From Argentina anserina (taxonomy: Eukaryota > Streptophyta > Magnoliopsida > Rosales > Rosaceae), in the NCBI RefSeq assembly GCF_933775445.1, contig NC_065876.1, forward strand, positions 21,824,001 through 21,888,000: a DNA stretch of 64,000 nucleotides. Reading direction: 5' to 3'. Positions 12,401 through 24,649 of the stretch are shown piece by piece. A program made the translations under genes and the position numbers. Below the pieces are notes generated by a model. The model did not search any database. It was not told the origin of the DNA and saw nothing but the letters and a program-made list of their open reading frames with translations. The stretch's first letter is position 1. Each line of letters begins with the position of its first letter.

Positions 12401-13838
12401 GTCAAAATGCAATTATACTTGATTTTCTTGATGTGTTATATTTAATTTTTACATATTCTGGCCACATAATAATTTTCAAATTTTATTACAGGTGAATGGT
12501 AGTGGGCAGTTTGTAGGCCTGGCCGAGATGATTGGGGTGGTAGATTTTAACAAAGATATGGACTTCTGGCAAGTTGACAAGTGGAGTGGGTTCTTCCCAG
12601 TTAATTGGCATGTAATAAAGGATATACCTAATACTCAGTTGCGGCATATCATTCTTGAAAACAATGACAACAGACCTGTAACTTTTACCCGGGACACTCA
12701 AGAGGTACTGCTTGTTATTTTAAAAGAAATTTAATCTCATATTCTCATTTCAAGCTTATATATTGTTGGCAGTTTATTGACTATTAAGTCTTTGGAGTTT
12801 ACCTTGTTAGTGTTAGACATCTGATCTGTTAATTGACAGTCATTGTGCTCCCCATTAAAGTTTTGTGTGTGTGTGTGTGTTTTTTTAAACACTGTTGGAG
12901 GTCAGGGGGTTACATCTATAGTTTTTGAAAGATGCGTTTTACAGATTATGTTTAATTGTATAATTATTTGCAGATTGGACTGAAGCAAGGTTTGGAAATG
13001 CTGAACATCTTCAAGAGTTACGCACCCAAAACATCCTTGTTAGATGACTTTAATTTCTATGAAAATCGTGAAAAGTCTCTACAAGCCAAAAGGGGCAGTA
13101 AACCTGCAACTTTAAAGATTGAAGCATACATTGATGGGGATATCACTGTAAGTTTATATTCTTTCATTGTATCTTGCTTCTGTCTTTTTTTTGTTGCTTT
13201 TGGCGATTATTCTGTACCATTCTTGAAATTCCTTTTCTAGAGCTTTGAATTGGTTAATTATGCTGTGGCTTTTCGGCGGTTGTGAAATGATGATTTAATG
13301 AATTCGTAGTGTAGTACCAAGTAATTACTTCTCTTGCTATGCAAATGTGGCATTGACTAACTCACTTTGTAAGCCCGATTGATTTTGGCCAAAATACGTT
13401 TTTCATTATTACTTTAACTGTATCTGAAGTTCTCAGGAGGGTGGAGAAAAGACCTGTCAATATCCTTCGATATCCGTTAGCTGTCTTTGTTAGTAGCGGT
13501 TGCACAGTAGCAGCCCCTATATAATTCTTAAAGCCACAAATATATGTATATATTATTTTTGTACAAAATGTAGTCATCAAGTAGTTTATTGACTTTACTC
13601 TCAACATAACTAGAAATGCAAAAATGGAAAAAAGAAAAAGAAGGCATCAATTTTCTGCTCTTTATTCTCTAAATTGCTGTGAACAAAGGTCTTACTTTCT
13701 TACTTCAATTTTATGAACATTTTGCAGCACATGAATGCTGGAGGGGAGGAATTTGAAGCTGATTCAGGTGGGCTCGGAATGACTTCTGATCGAGCATCTC
13801 TTATTTCGCTTACTAAAAATCTTTCCCTCAATGCTTGA
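9460..13838 (+). CDS. YTH-domain m6A reader (ECT family), 9 exons
   Basis: Exons: 9460-9487, 9573-9634, 10167-10323, 10835-10899, 10991-11341, 11642-12154, 12492-12704, 12974-13147, 13728-13838. All introns are GT-AG and the sum is 1674 nt, giving 557 residues in one frame. Plant ECT proteins bind N6-methyladenosine in mRNA in the cytoplasm and act on growth timing. The N-terminal half is rich in Tyr, Ser, Gly, Pro and Gln ([28 protein letters not shown]), the usual disordered region. The YTH domain starts near [19 protein letters not shown] in exon 6 and runs through exon 8. The aromatic-cage tryptophans are present in KYDVWAS and in [10 protein letters not shown]. The ATG follows an in-frame leader and opens [10 protein letters not shown] possible 22-nt mini-exon at about 9702-9722 would break the frame, so I left it out. 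It looks complete. Confidence 0.92.
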
Positions 13839-14630
13839 CCATGAGCAGCAATGCTTGCAGAACTAGAGCCATTTTGCGAGTTAGGTCTTAGTTTTTAGGT
13901 TATTTGGTTTTGTTATTGTTATTTTTCCTTTCCTTTTTTATTTTTTTGTCTTTATCTTTTCATTCTTTAGCTTTTCTCCAATTTGTCATTTTAAGTTCTC
14001 TGTTTTTGAGTCATTAGTTGGTGAGCAGTGAGTTGTAGCTGAACCTCTTGTTAAGATTTGTGTTTGGTAGTAATAAATTATCTTTTTCTTTTTTCTTTTG
14101 TCCTATTGCATGACGGGGTTGACAGTTGACAGTTGACAGTTGACAGTTTGACACCCGTGTGTGATGTATAAAATTTAACATTATGCTAACTTGCTGGTCT
14201 GGAGTGCGTACAGTAGCTTCATGTTAAAATCGTGTAATCTTGATGTAAATGTCAAAATTCAACCAATTTTCTCTAAAGTACGGTGCTGTACTTGCGTAAG
14301 AAAACAACATTGGCTTAGTCTAGTTTCGTAGTATTAACTATTAAGTGTTAATGGGATGCTATTACCAGGGGTAAGCTGTTTGAAATGATTCAAAGTTTTC
14401 ATTTGGTTCAAGAACTTGTAATATCCGTGTGGGTTTTTAAGAGCTGAAATACTAGTTTATCACTTACCAGACTCTTTGGTCAAGTGTTGGAGTCATTTAC
14501 CAGGCAGAAGTTGTCACGTTTCTTATAGCAAAAGCAGGCTCCGGGAAAACTGAAACTCCATGCATGGTAGCTCTCTTATATGGAGAAGAAGAAAAAAATG
14601 AGCTTTTGATATTAAAGATTTGATCTTGTT
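13839..14630 (+). other. 3' UTR of the YTH gene and spacer
   Basis: The first 250 bp are T-rich and suit a 3' UTR. At 14119-14146 there are four exact copies of ttgacag. I see no gene in the remainder. Confidence 0.5.
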
Positions 14631-15254
14631 ATGAGGAACATGTGCCATGGCTTCCTCTCCAACCCCAACTCAAATCTTAACTCCAAACCCCCATCCACTC
14701 TTCTATGGAACACCATCACCATTGGCTTCATCTTCAACAACATACCCACTGAAGCCCTCTCCTTGTTTTCCCACATGAAACACTCCTCCCCCAACACCAA
14801 GCCTGACCCTTACACTTTCTCTTCCACCCTCAAAGCCTGCGTCCTCACCCACAATCTCGACGCCGGCAAGGCCCTGCATTGTCAAATTCTTCGGTCCCTT
14901 CCCAACCCAAGTGTGGTTGTGCAGACTTCGTTATTGAATATGTACTCTTGTTGTGATCATGCCGGGCACGACTTAGTACGTAAAGTGTTCGATACAATGC
15001 CTGAGCGAAATGTGGTTGCTTGGAATACACTGGTTGCGTGGTGTGTTAAGACTGAGAGGTATGAAGAAGCAGTTAAGCAGTTCAGGATGATGATTAGTAT
15101 GAGAATCATTCCCAGTTCTGTGAGTTTCGTCAAAATTTTCCCTGCTTTATCCGCCATGGGAGACTATAGAAATGCCAATGTGTTGTATGGTTTGGTTGTA
15201 AGATGTGGTGCTGAAGGCACCTTGACCTCATCACCCTGTACTTTAGCATTTTGA
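14631..15254 (+). pseudogene. PPR protein, N-terminal remnant
   Basis: A 207-codon frame with pentatricopeptide repeats: LLWNTITIGFIFNNIPTEAL, DPYTFSSTLKACVLTHNLDA, NVVAWNTLVAWCVKTERYEE. PPR proteins bind organelle RNA, and the motif order (WNT..., SSTLKAC, VRKVFDTMP) is that of a PLS-type editing factor. From memory it resembles Arabidopsis At3g22150, but I cannot confirm this. The frame ends abruptly after NANVLYGLVVRCGAEG, where such proteins have several hundred more residues, and nothing PPR-like follows before 16 kb. No organelle transit peptide is evident at the ATG. A C-terminal PPR piece of similar type lies at 57230-57475 on the other strand. Confidence 0.7.
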
Positions 15255-16668
15255 TTCCTCCATATTGCTCGCTCAAATCAACATCAACACAGAAGCGAAG
15301 GTAGTAGGGGACTGATATTAAACCTATATTGATAAAAAACATAAGATCCACCTAGAGAAAATTGATGGTGTGAACATGGGCCCTTCATGGCCTAGATTCC
15401 TTTCAAAATGAACAATATGAATCATGGACAGGGTTGTAACCCTAACTTCAAATCCAAAACCAATATGAACCAAGACAAAAGCAAAGAGAAAATCATGCAT
15501 TCTTGAGTTTGCAGTGATGAGTTATCGTTTTGGTCCTAGCATATATATACGGCTAGGTTCTTTTGTTTTTTTTTTAAAATGAAGGTAGGATTAGGGTTTA
15601 TACCAGACGCTTAGAGAAGTCACCAATCAGCACCTTGAAAAAGGATGGTTTCCTTGGTGAACACTTCTTAATCGGCTTCCTCGTCATTGGGAGCCAATTG
15701 CCCCCAACAGTCTCTTCTTGTATGCCTCAAAGTGTACTAGGTTTATTTACTGCTCTGTCTATTAGCTCAAGGGAAAACGATGGTATTTCGTATGCTTCAC
15801 TTTTCCTTTCGATCTTTTTTTCTTTCTTTTCACTGCCTATTTTACGGGTCTAACGGCAGTAAATTTAGGATGAGATCAAGGGTGTAATTAGCCTCAAGCA
15901 TTAATCCAAATCTCGACCTTCCATCACTATTTCAGCAAAGTAACTCGTTTTAGCTGAAATTTTACATGAATAATCTACACATTTGAATAATAAAATTGTT
16001 GAAATGTGATCGAAAAGTTAACTAATGACTTATCTCTGTAAAATGTCTAAAAAATAGATATCTGATTGGAGTGGGTTTGATATGTAAAAGTGGCCAATTT
16101 ATATAAACAATGGTTAAGATGATACAATGTGATCGAACAGTGGGTCTAACGATCGATTAATGGAAGTCCTCAACTCTCAATTTCTCATGAATATGAAACA
16201 AGTGGAATTGAAGACAAAAGAGATCAATATTGATTCCGCAAATTCATTAAACACATGTCCCACCTCCATAAGCCAATTCTTCTTTCTTATCTGCTTGCTT
16301 TATATGTCAAGAAACACTCAATCACATGTAATTCCGATTACTTTTATGCGTGTCCTTATAAAAATATATAAGACGGCCTATTTTGATATTACAAGATAAA
16401 AAACGAATAATAATAATAATAATAAATGACCAAAATACCCTTAAAGTCAATGGAAAATACAAAAAAGTCCGATTATAAGAAAAGGCTTGGTCTAAGAAAC
16501 GTGGGGTAGTATAACAGAAAAGGAAGCTCTCAGAAACTTTTGGTGGACAGAGAGAAGGAAGCTCTGTGGGTATCGAAGCCTAATATACAAGTTGAAATCT
16601 ACTACTCTTCCAAGGTCTCCAGATTCTTCTTAGTTCAACCTCCTCATCTTCTTCGCAGCTCAACAGAT
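15255..16668. other. Spacer and ECHIDNA promoter/5' UTR
   Basis: No coding region seen. An (AAT)n microsatellite of about seven units lies at 16406-16426. The sequence just upstream of the ATG at 16669 (cctcctcatcttcttcgcag) is pyrimidine-rich, as is usual for a plant 5' UTR. Confidence 0.45.
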
Positions 16669-19333
16669 ATGGATCTCAGCCAGGTGAAATCCAACTCGCG
16701 GCTCTCTCTTTCTTGCTTTGCTTAGATCCGAATCTGGTTTTCTGGAGCTAATTTGTAATGGGTTTAGGGATTTGGGGTTAATTTGGGATCTGATTTGAGG
16801 TTTTTGAGGCCCTGTGAGGGAATTTAACATTGCATTTGAGAGTCTGTTATGCTAATTTGTGTTAAGAGTTCTTGTGGTTTTGTTCTGCTCTGATTGCCGA
16901 TTTCGGTGAATGTTAGATCTGTGCGCTCGTATTCTGTTTAGGTGAATGTTGTTGTTTTGGAGTGATTCGAGCCTGATCATTTGTTAGTTAGGGAGACAGT
17001 TGTGCAACTGACTCGATTATGCACAAAGACTCGTTAGGATGGATGGCCTTGGTGTTTTGTTCTGATCCAAAATCCCTGAATTCATTAAGAGAAACAATGA
17101 GTTTAACTCGCTTAAGGATTCTTCAGTTCGTGTCAAAGGTTTTGTTTAATGTCACTGAGAATGAGGATTGGTGTTGGTATTAGGACATGTTACAGTTTCC
17201 CACTATATTTAAATGCCGTTTGAAAATGTAATAAGCATGGTGCGGCCTTTTATTAGTATTACTTATTTTGGCACTGAGCAAACTTTCATATCCCCATGAG
17301 TAGGATGATACTGTGCTATTTCCCATGCTTGTAATGGTTTTATTTCCGTTACTCGTTGGGGCTGTAGGAGTTCTTCATGAAGTGTTGTCATGTTGTATTG
17401 CAGATGTCTAACAGCGAGGATTTCCTTTTTAGTTAATTCTTTTGCGTAAATGATTTGCGGTAGAAACTTGGCTGCATTTTTTTAGTTCATCTGCTTTCAT
17501 GTGCAGCCACAGGGAGAAAACTACGCCAACCCAAAGACATGCTTCTTTCATGTTCTTTTCAAGGTCTAGTATCTGGAACTTTGTCATTCGATTCTCTGAT
17601 AGAAAATGAAAATTTGAAGATTATTATTTGCAAACATCATGCATTCTTGCTTGTAACATTATCTTCCTTCTCTTCCACAGGCTGCAGCATTGGCGTTTTA
17701 CATACTCTCAGCCATATTCTTTGATAACTTTGTTATCATATTTGTTGTAACTGTGCTTCTTTCTGCTCTTGATTTCTGGGTAGTGAAGAATGTCAGTGGG
17801 CGCATTTTAGTTGGTTTGAGGTGGTGGAATGAAATAAATGATCTTGGGGAGAGCGTGTGGAAATTTGAGTGCCTTGACCAAGAGGTTGGTATTTATTTCA
17901 AATTCTTTCTGAATCAGATTATCTCCTCTCTGTCCTTTTTTTCCCTACGTTGAATTGGGTCCATTATCACAAGATTCTTACCCAAATGATCTTCATTTGC
18001 TGTAGTCATTAGCCAGGATGAATAAAAAGGATTCATGGCTTTTCTGGTGGACACTTTATCTCACGGTAAGCATAGATGAAAACATTTAGGAAAGCACGAA
18101 ATCATAATACATTATCCATACAGATCTGGCAATCTAAATCAAGCTGGATGAGTACACTTGATTTTAATATATACTTGTGAAGATCGATTACATAATTATT
18201 CGAATCAATATATATATTTTCATTAAACTGTGTTACAATTTTTGGGGGTACACATGGGAGTCGAACATGATAATGATGTGCTTCATATTCTGGTGAAATT
18301 TGATATATATTCTCCAAAAAAAAAAAACACAGAAAGCCATGTTAAAGGAAGATTTGAAAAATGAGGATTTAAATTTATTCATCGTAGATGGTTGCTCAAT
18401 TTCTTAGCATTGTTTTGTTGTGTGATGCTCTTCAAATCGCTAATGTTTCTTTCCGTTTGGATGACTTGTCCTCTACTATGTGAGGCGGTTGTTGTTTTCT
18501 TGAATTGCTTAGGGAAAGGAATGCACATTTGTTTGAGTTCTTATAGATTTTAGTGTTTGCACTATGTGAGATTTGGGCTAGGAAGGCAGTTAATTAAGTG
18601 AGAATCTGTTCCTCTGTGGTCTGTGCTCTCTAATAATATGTATTTTATTATTCTGTCTAATTTCATCTTTCATGTGCATATCTGAATATCTGTTTGATTG
18701 TTTGTATGTTGCAAATTGCAAAGTGACTTAAGTTCTTGCACCTTCCTTGTTTTCTTTGTAGGCTGTCTTTTGGATTGTGCTCGGAATCTTTTCTCTGATT
18801 CGGTTTCAAGCTGATTATCTGCTCGTTGTCGGAGTTTGTTTGACTCTCAGCATTGCAAATATCGTTGGATTCACCAAATGCCGTAAAGGTATGGAAGTAG
18901 TTCACAAATATGGAGTTGCTTATTTTACTTAATCCGTGCATTGTCATCACTTAATAGTTAATTCTCCCCTTTAAAAGTCACAACATCTAGTGGTTCTGCC
19001 TTTGTGTTATGTTAGATACTTGACAAAATTCTTATTTAGAGGTGCGTTTTTAAACTAGCTTCAATGGATTACACTGAAGATAATGCTAGATGCAGATCAC
19101 CCAGCCGCATCGGTTACTATGAAATTTGCAGTAATACAATCCATTTATGAATGCATTGCGCAGCCACGGGTTTTTAACTCCCTTTAGTATTTCGTTGGTA
19201 TATGTTGTTTCATTTTTAATGAGAACTGCTGATCTTCCTTTCAGATGCCAAAAAGCAAATCCAGCAATTTGCCTCCCAAACCATTGCATCCCGGATGTCA
19301 TCCACGATCCAATCAGCATTCAGTGTTGTCTAA
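16669..19333 (+). CDS. ECH: ECHIDNA (TVP23 family) trans-Golgi membrane protein, 6 exons
   Basis: Exons: 16669-16683, 17507-17563, 17681-17884, 18006-18065, 18762-18888, 19245-19333. All introns are GT-AG and the sum is 552 nt, or 183 residues; the Arabidopsis protein is of very similar length. ECHIDNA is a small TVP23-type protein of the trans-Golgi network needed for secretion and cell elongation, acting with YIP4 proteins. The reading MDLSQPQGENYANPKTCFFH is followed by membrane segments around AALAFYILSAIFFDNFVIIF and VVTVLLSALDFWVVKNVSG. Then come the family hallmarks LVGLRWWNEI and SLARMNKKDSWLFWWTLYL, and further hydrophobic segments (AVFWIVLGIFSLIRFQ, YLLVVGVCLTLSIANIVGF). The end is a polar tail, QQFASQTIASRMSSTIQSAF. 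No break is seen; it is probably functional. Confidence 0.93.
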
Positions 19334-20000
19334 ATCAGTCTTGCAGGAAATATGAGAGTCTGGATGATGAAAACTTTTGTAAGAGTGTGTACATGATCAC
19401 CATATTGCCCAGCATTAGTCTGGCTTTCTTGTTGAGCTTTCGTAGGGTTACAAAGAAAATTTTGTAAGAACTCATTCTATTAATACTGATATGTATGAAA
19501 CAGTCATATGCAAAGTACATTACTACAAATCATCTCATTTCAAAACATAATTATAATTTTTCACTTCAAAATTTGCTCGTGTGTATTACGCTAGATGGTC
19601 TAATGGTCATCATTTGTCCCGCGGGCCTAAAAGTTTGTGGGTAGCCCGGCCCGGTTCGGTTAATTTCCAGTCAAAGCCTGGCCTTATGAGTATAAATAAG
19701 GTTGGGTAGAGGCCGAGGGTTCAAAGCCTCCGTCCGGTCCGTTGGAGCCATAAGGCCAAAGTCCGATTAAAAGTCCATTCATTTTAAAATTAATAATTTT
19801 ATATGTATTTATTTTTTATATTTTAATAAGTTAAATTATTTAGTTATATTTATTATTTTTGTACTATATTTAATTAAATAATTACTATATCTTATTTTTT
19901 ATAAAACAATTATACATTACACATGATAATGGGCTTGGCTCATTCAGAAATCCAGGCCCGAAAGAATGCGTAAGGTCCGGTCACGTGGGTCTTGATTTTT
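19334..20000. other. Spacer with an old repeat rich in CCCGGCCCG
   Basis: After the ECHIDNA 3' UTR, 19600-20000 holds GC-rich words such as 'gtagcccggcccggttcgg' and 'caggcccgaaag' in an AT-rich background. The same word type returns at 23685-23705 (cccagcccggcccgccca), beyond two inserted elements. An older repeat seems to have been the target for the TIR elements that follow. I cannot classify it. Confidence 0.35.
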
Positions 20001-21673
20001 GGGCAAATTATAAAAATGTCTCTCTTAACTTATATTAGAAAAAAATCATTACTTATGAATTAATTATAAAAAAAATCATCACATTTAAGTGAAAATTATA
20101 AAAAAGTAAACAAAATTAGAAAAAGTCACTTTAAAAATATTTTATGAACTATTTTGCCATTTCTTACTTTTTATTCTTCTTTTTTTCATTCTTTTTCTAA
20201 TTTCGGCCATAATTTTCTCGTCTGACGATAGATTTTGACGAAATTTCTACCGTTAGAAAGATCTCACTCCCCTCTTTCATTTGATATACTACCTACTCCG
20301 AATCGACCAACCTTACAAAGTGCAACAACCATCACAAAGGGTTGCCGCCATCAATAGCGGTGCTTCAAGCGAATCCGGCGAAACTGAAGCTCAAGGTTCC
20401 ATAATTCCTGCTATTCTCTTCATTCTGAGCATACTTATACCAATCTCATTTGAATTTCAACAAAATTTCGCATATTTCCACATTTCCTCTCGGCATGTCA
20501 CAGCTCCTGTCACAGACACTGTCACAGACACTGTCACACCTACTGTCACAATCGCTATCACACTATCTATTTACACTCAGTGTCACAACCTTTGTCACAC
20601 TACTTGTCACAACCACTATCACACTACCTATTACACTAACTGTCACACCTCCTGTCACACCTCCTATCACACCCACTGTCACAGAAACTTTCACACTATC
20701 TATTTACACTAACGGTCACACCCACTGTCATACCAATCTCATTTGAATTTTAACAAAATTTCACATATTTCCACATTTCCTCTCGGCATGTCACAACTCC
20801 TGTCACAGACACTGTCATACATGCTGTCACAGCCGTTATCACACTATCTATTTACACCAACTGTTACAACTTCTGTCACACTACCTGTCACAACCACTAT
20901 CACACTACCTATTACACTACCTGTCACACCTCCTGTCACACCTCCTATCACACCCACTATCACAGACGCTGTCACAATGCAACATTCTCTATTCTATTTG
21001 GTACGTGTCCCTTTATTATGTTTCTTTCTCTTCACAAATATGCAGAGTCATGGCTTCAAACCAACCCAGTAATACATGTCGGCTCCTTCAATATATTAAA
21101 CTTACCTGCACCACCGCAACCGAAACAAAATCCAAAGAAAAAGCTATTCGTCGGTTACGACTTGTGAAAATGCTCCAAGTGTGGAGTACACCACCACTAC
21201 CTCTTCGACTCTGCCATATCAGATCTCATCTCCTAAGCCAAAGACCGTATCCTTGTTGAGTAGCTCCTCCTTCACAATGACTCCAACCTCCCTAGCCACC
21301 TTGAGTCTTGCTTCTCCAAACCCAAGTCCTTCCAGGCCACCAACTCCAACTCCACCACTGCCCCAAACAACACCGTTTGTCTTCTCCATTGGGTTCTTGC
21401 TATCCGTTGAGGGAGGACTCTCCTTCTCCCAGATTGGTGATGTAGCAACTAGCGTCGCAGTCAGAGTCATCAGCGGCATTAGAGCTTCGAGAGTGGTAGA
21501 TTTGGGCAACTCAAGACTATTAATTTTCATCTAGTGGCAATTTTTGTAATTTTCACAAATTTTATGGGCAACGGTCAAAGATTTTTAATTGAGTGACTAA
21601 ATTCTAATTTTAAAACATTGCTTGACTATTTTCTAATTTAAGGTGTCCACATCAACATTTTTATAAGAAGCCC
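20001..21673. mobile_element. TIR transposon A (Mutator-like, non-autonomous)
   Basis: A 1673-bp element. The left end is gggcaaattataaaaatg; the right end read in reverse is gggcttcttataaaaatg. The flanks are ttgattttt (19992-20000) and ttgatttta (21674-21682), a 9-bp duplication with one mismatch, which is the Mutator signature. Short subterminal text ('cattacttatgaattaatt', 'aaaagtcactttaaaaatat') is shared with element B. It has no transposase frame. Inside it carries an array of TGTCACA-type words and a tract with several partly open frames that I do not recognise. Confidence 0.7.
20499..20975. repeat. TGTCACA motif array in element A
   Basis: Dozens of copies of tgtcaca or its one-base variant tatcaca occur about every 10-14 bp (tgtcacagctcctgtcacag and so on). 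The block is itself duplicated: a second start, 'ttccacatttcctctcggca', recurs about 300 bp after the first (near 20478 and 20769), so the array is two related blocks. Open frames through it (Thr/Val-rich or His/Cys/Thr-rich in the three frames) are by-products of the period. Confidence 0.85.
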
Positions 21674-21721
21674 TTGATTTTATTATTAGTAAGCCCGGTA
21701 TGTCCTGAAAAATTAAAAAAA

Positions 21722-23670
21722 GGGCAAATTATAAAAAAATACTATATCTCAACTTATATTAGAAAAAAGTCATTACTTATGAATTAATTATTAAAAAAAT
21801 CATCACATTTAAGTAAAAATTATAAAAAAGTAAATAAAATTAGAAAAAAGTCACTTTAAAAATATTTTCTGGACTGTTTTGCCATTTCTCACTATTTTTT
21901 CTTTCTTTTTCTAATTTCGGCCATAACTTTCTCGTCCGGCGATAGATTTTGACGAAATTGGTACCGTTAGAAAGATCTCGCTCCCCTCTTTCATTTGATA
22001 TATTACCCACTCTGAATCGACCAACCGTACAATACGCAACAACCATCGCAAATGGTTGCCGCCATCGATAGCGGTGCTCCAAGCAATTCCGGCGAAACCG
22101 AAGCTTATGGTTCCCTAATTCTAGTTATTATCTTCATTCTCATAATACTTATATCAATCTCATTTGAATTTTAAAAAAATTTCGCATATTTCCATATTTC
22201 CTCTCGGCATGTCACACTTCCTATCACAACCACTATCACAGACACTATCATACTACCTGTCACACTCACTGTCACACTACCTGTCACAACCGCTGTCACA
22301 ACCATTATCACATTAACTGTCACACCTGCTGTCGTAACCGCTATCACAACCTCTGTCACACCCATTGTCACACCTGCTGTCACAACCTTTGTCACACTAA
22401 CTTTCTGCTGTGACAGGTAGTGTGATAGCTAATGTGACACACAATGTGATATCAGTAGCGGGAAATTCGTTCAAAATCAGTATATGTGCATCTTCTGTGA
22501 ACCTGCGCCTCCACCCCGCGCCTCCATTGTCAAACCATGACTCAATTTCGCGTTTCAACCTCGCACCTCGACCCCGCGTCTCCACCCCGCACCTCCATTG
22601 TCAAACCACAACTCACCGCTGTCACAACCCCTGTCACACATGCTGTCACAACCGATGTCACACTAACTTTCTGTTGTGACAGGTAGTGTGATAACTAATG
22701 TGACACACAATATGATAGCTACTGTGATAGCAGTAGCGGTAAATTCGTTCAAAATCAGCATATGTGCATCTTCCGTGAACCTGCGCCTCCACCCCACATC
22801 TTCACTCCGTGCCTCCATTGTCAAACCACGACTCAATCTCGCGTCTCAACCTCGCACCTCTACCCCGCACCTGCATTGTCAAACCACAACTCACTACTGT
22901 CATAACCACTGTCACACCTGCTGTCACAACTGCTGTCACACTAACTTTCTGCTGTGACAGGTAGTGTGATAGCTACTGTGATAGCAACTTCGGTAAATTC
23001 GTTCAACATCAACATATATATATATATATATAATTCCTCTGGGCACCATCAGTGACATCTTCTGCATCTGCATCGCATCTTCTCCGACGAGGACTCTACC
23101 CGGTGACTTGGATCGAGCTCAATCGAAGCCTCAAGCAAGATCGATCAGTGAGAGAGAGAGAGAGAGCTGGAGAGATCGACATGAGATGAAGAATAGTGGC
23201 GGTGTCGATTCTATCTGTATCAACCTGGAAAGCTATCAACCCAGCCTAGAGACAATGACACAACGCCGCCGACAAAGGACCAATCCGACACAGCATGCCG
23301 AGTTCCAGGTATCTGTCGCCACTGTTTTAGTTTCAACGAAGGAGATCCAACTTAGTCTCTACTGAGTTTCGACATCTCCACGTCTTCGTCGAGAACATGG
23401 TCGTTCTCGCCACTGAGAAGAGCACCTAAAGATGAAGGTCTGATGAAGGTTTGTGAGATCTGGTTGTCGCCACCGAGAAGAACTCCCGACGATGGTCTGC
23501 GAGATGCCGAGATATGTTTTACATTTAAGTCAGTGGCAGTCTCGTAAATTAATTGAAGTTTATGGGCAACGTTGTATCAGTTTAAAAAAGTGACTAGATT
23601 CTAATTTCTAATCTTTGCTTGACTTTTTTCTAATTAAGTGTGTATAAATTAAATTTTTTATGATCTACCC
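21722..23670. mobile_element. TIR transposon B (Mutator-like, same family as A)
   Basis: A 1949-bp element. The left end is gggcaaattataaaaaaat; the right end reversed is gggtagatcataaaaaat. The target duplication is a perfect 9 bp, ttaaaaaaa (21713-21721 and 23671-23679), though low in complexity. The first 450 bp match element A closely. It holds the TGTCACA array, two and a half units of a roughly 270-bp repeat, an (AT)n run near 23010-23030 and an (AG)n run near 23151-23167. No transposase was found; it is probably mobilised in trans. Confidence 0.72.
22210..22985. repeat. TGTCACA arrays and ~270-bp higher-order repeat in element B
   Basis: From 22210 to about 22405 the motif is in the TGTCACA orientation. 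At 22409 it flips to tgtgacaggtagtgtgata, then returns. The flip recurs with the unit start gtcacactaactttctg at 22391, 22657 and 22935, giving periods of 266 and 278 bp. Each unit also holds 'aaattcgttcaaaatcag' and a C-rich stretch (cctccaccccg). Facing motifs could pair into short hairpins. Confidence 0.8.
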
Positions 23671-23717
23671 TTAAAAAAAATGTGAAAACCCAGCCCGGCC
23701 CGCCCATATAGTATAAA

Positions 23718-24640
23718 GATTAAATACTTGTGACACCCTATAATTTAGGTGTAAAAACAGTTTTGTCATTCTACTTTCAAATTTAATATGTATATCCTTT
23801 AACTCTTATTTGTTAACAGTTTTGTCCTTTTACTTTTAAATTAAACTTGTTTATCCTTTAACTCTTATTTTTTAACAGTTTAGTCAATTCCGTTAGTTGA
23901 CCATCAAAAAATTCCGTTAAACCGTTAAAATGCCTAGAATACCCCCAATTCAAATAATATATTTTTCTTTCTTTTCTCATGCCTTTTTTATTTTCTCTTT
24001 TAGTTTTTCTTGATTTTCAATTAATTCAACATATGTGTTATCCAATATATATAATTGTAATCAACATAAATTATCAAATTAATTGTAAACAAGAGGAGAA
24101 TTAATGACAATTGCTTAACATCAAGTTGGAAATAAATAATTTGAAACTATTTTTGCATCAAAGTATGGATATGATAGTAGAAGTCTTTTTTTTCTTAGCA
24201 TTATAGAACTTAATCAAAATATGTTTGTAGAACATCATAATATAAATGAAGTTTATAACTGTATTTGAGTACTGACACTCACATGTCATTTTAGGCATTA
24301 TCCAATTGATTATAAGATGTTTACAATTAATTTGATAATTTGTGTTGATTACAATTATATATATTTGATAGCACATATGATGAATGAAAGTTAAAACCAA
24401 GAAAAAATAAAGACCAAAAGAGAAAATAAAAAAGGCATAAGAAAAAAAGAAAAAAATATGATTTGAATTTGGGGTATTCTAGACATTTTAATGGCTTAAC
24501 AGAATTTTTTAACGGTCAACTAACGGAATGGACAAAACTGTTAAAAAATAAAAGTTAAAGAATATACAGATTAAATTTGAAAGTAGAAGGACAAAACTGT
24601 TTTTACACCTAAAGTATAAAGTGTCACAAGTATTTAACCC
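23718..24640. mobile_element. Foldback-type TIR transposon with long inverted arms
   Basis: The element has inverted arms of about 375 bp (left) and 320 bp (right) around a central loop near 24093-24318. The ends are gattaaatacttgtgacac and, reversed, gggttaaatacttgtgacac. The flank tagtataaa is present on both sides (23709-23717 and 24641-24649). A 9-bp duplication suits Mutator; an 8-bp reading would suit hAT, because the end alignment leaves one base open. The left arm contains an extra copy of a ~59-bp stretch ('tttgtc...ctttaactcttatttgttaacag'), which explains its greater length. No coding capacity. Confidence 0.75.
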
Positions 24641-24649
24641 TAGTATAAA

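Noticed and set aside
20281..21072. Long plus-strand frames rich in Thr/Val/Ser/His through the TGTCACA arrays
   Set aside because: They arise from the repeat period, which keeps several frames open at once. Neither the starts nor the amino-acid content suggests a real protein.
20499..22985. TGTCACA arrays as a CRISPR-like array
   Set aside because: The repeats are 7-8 bp with degenerate spacers in plant DNA, inside transposons with 9-bp target duplications. No CRISPR feature applies.
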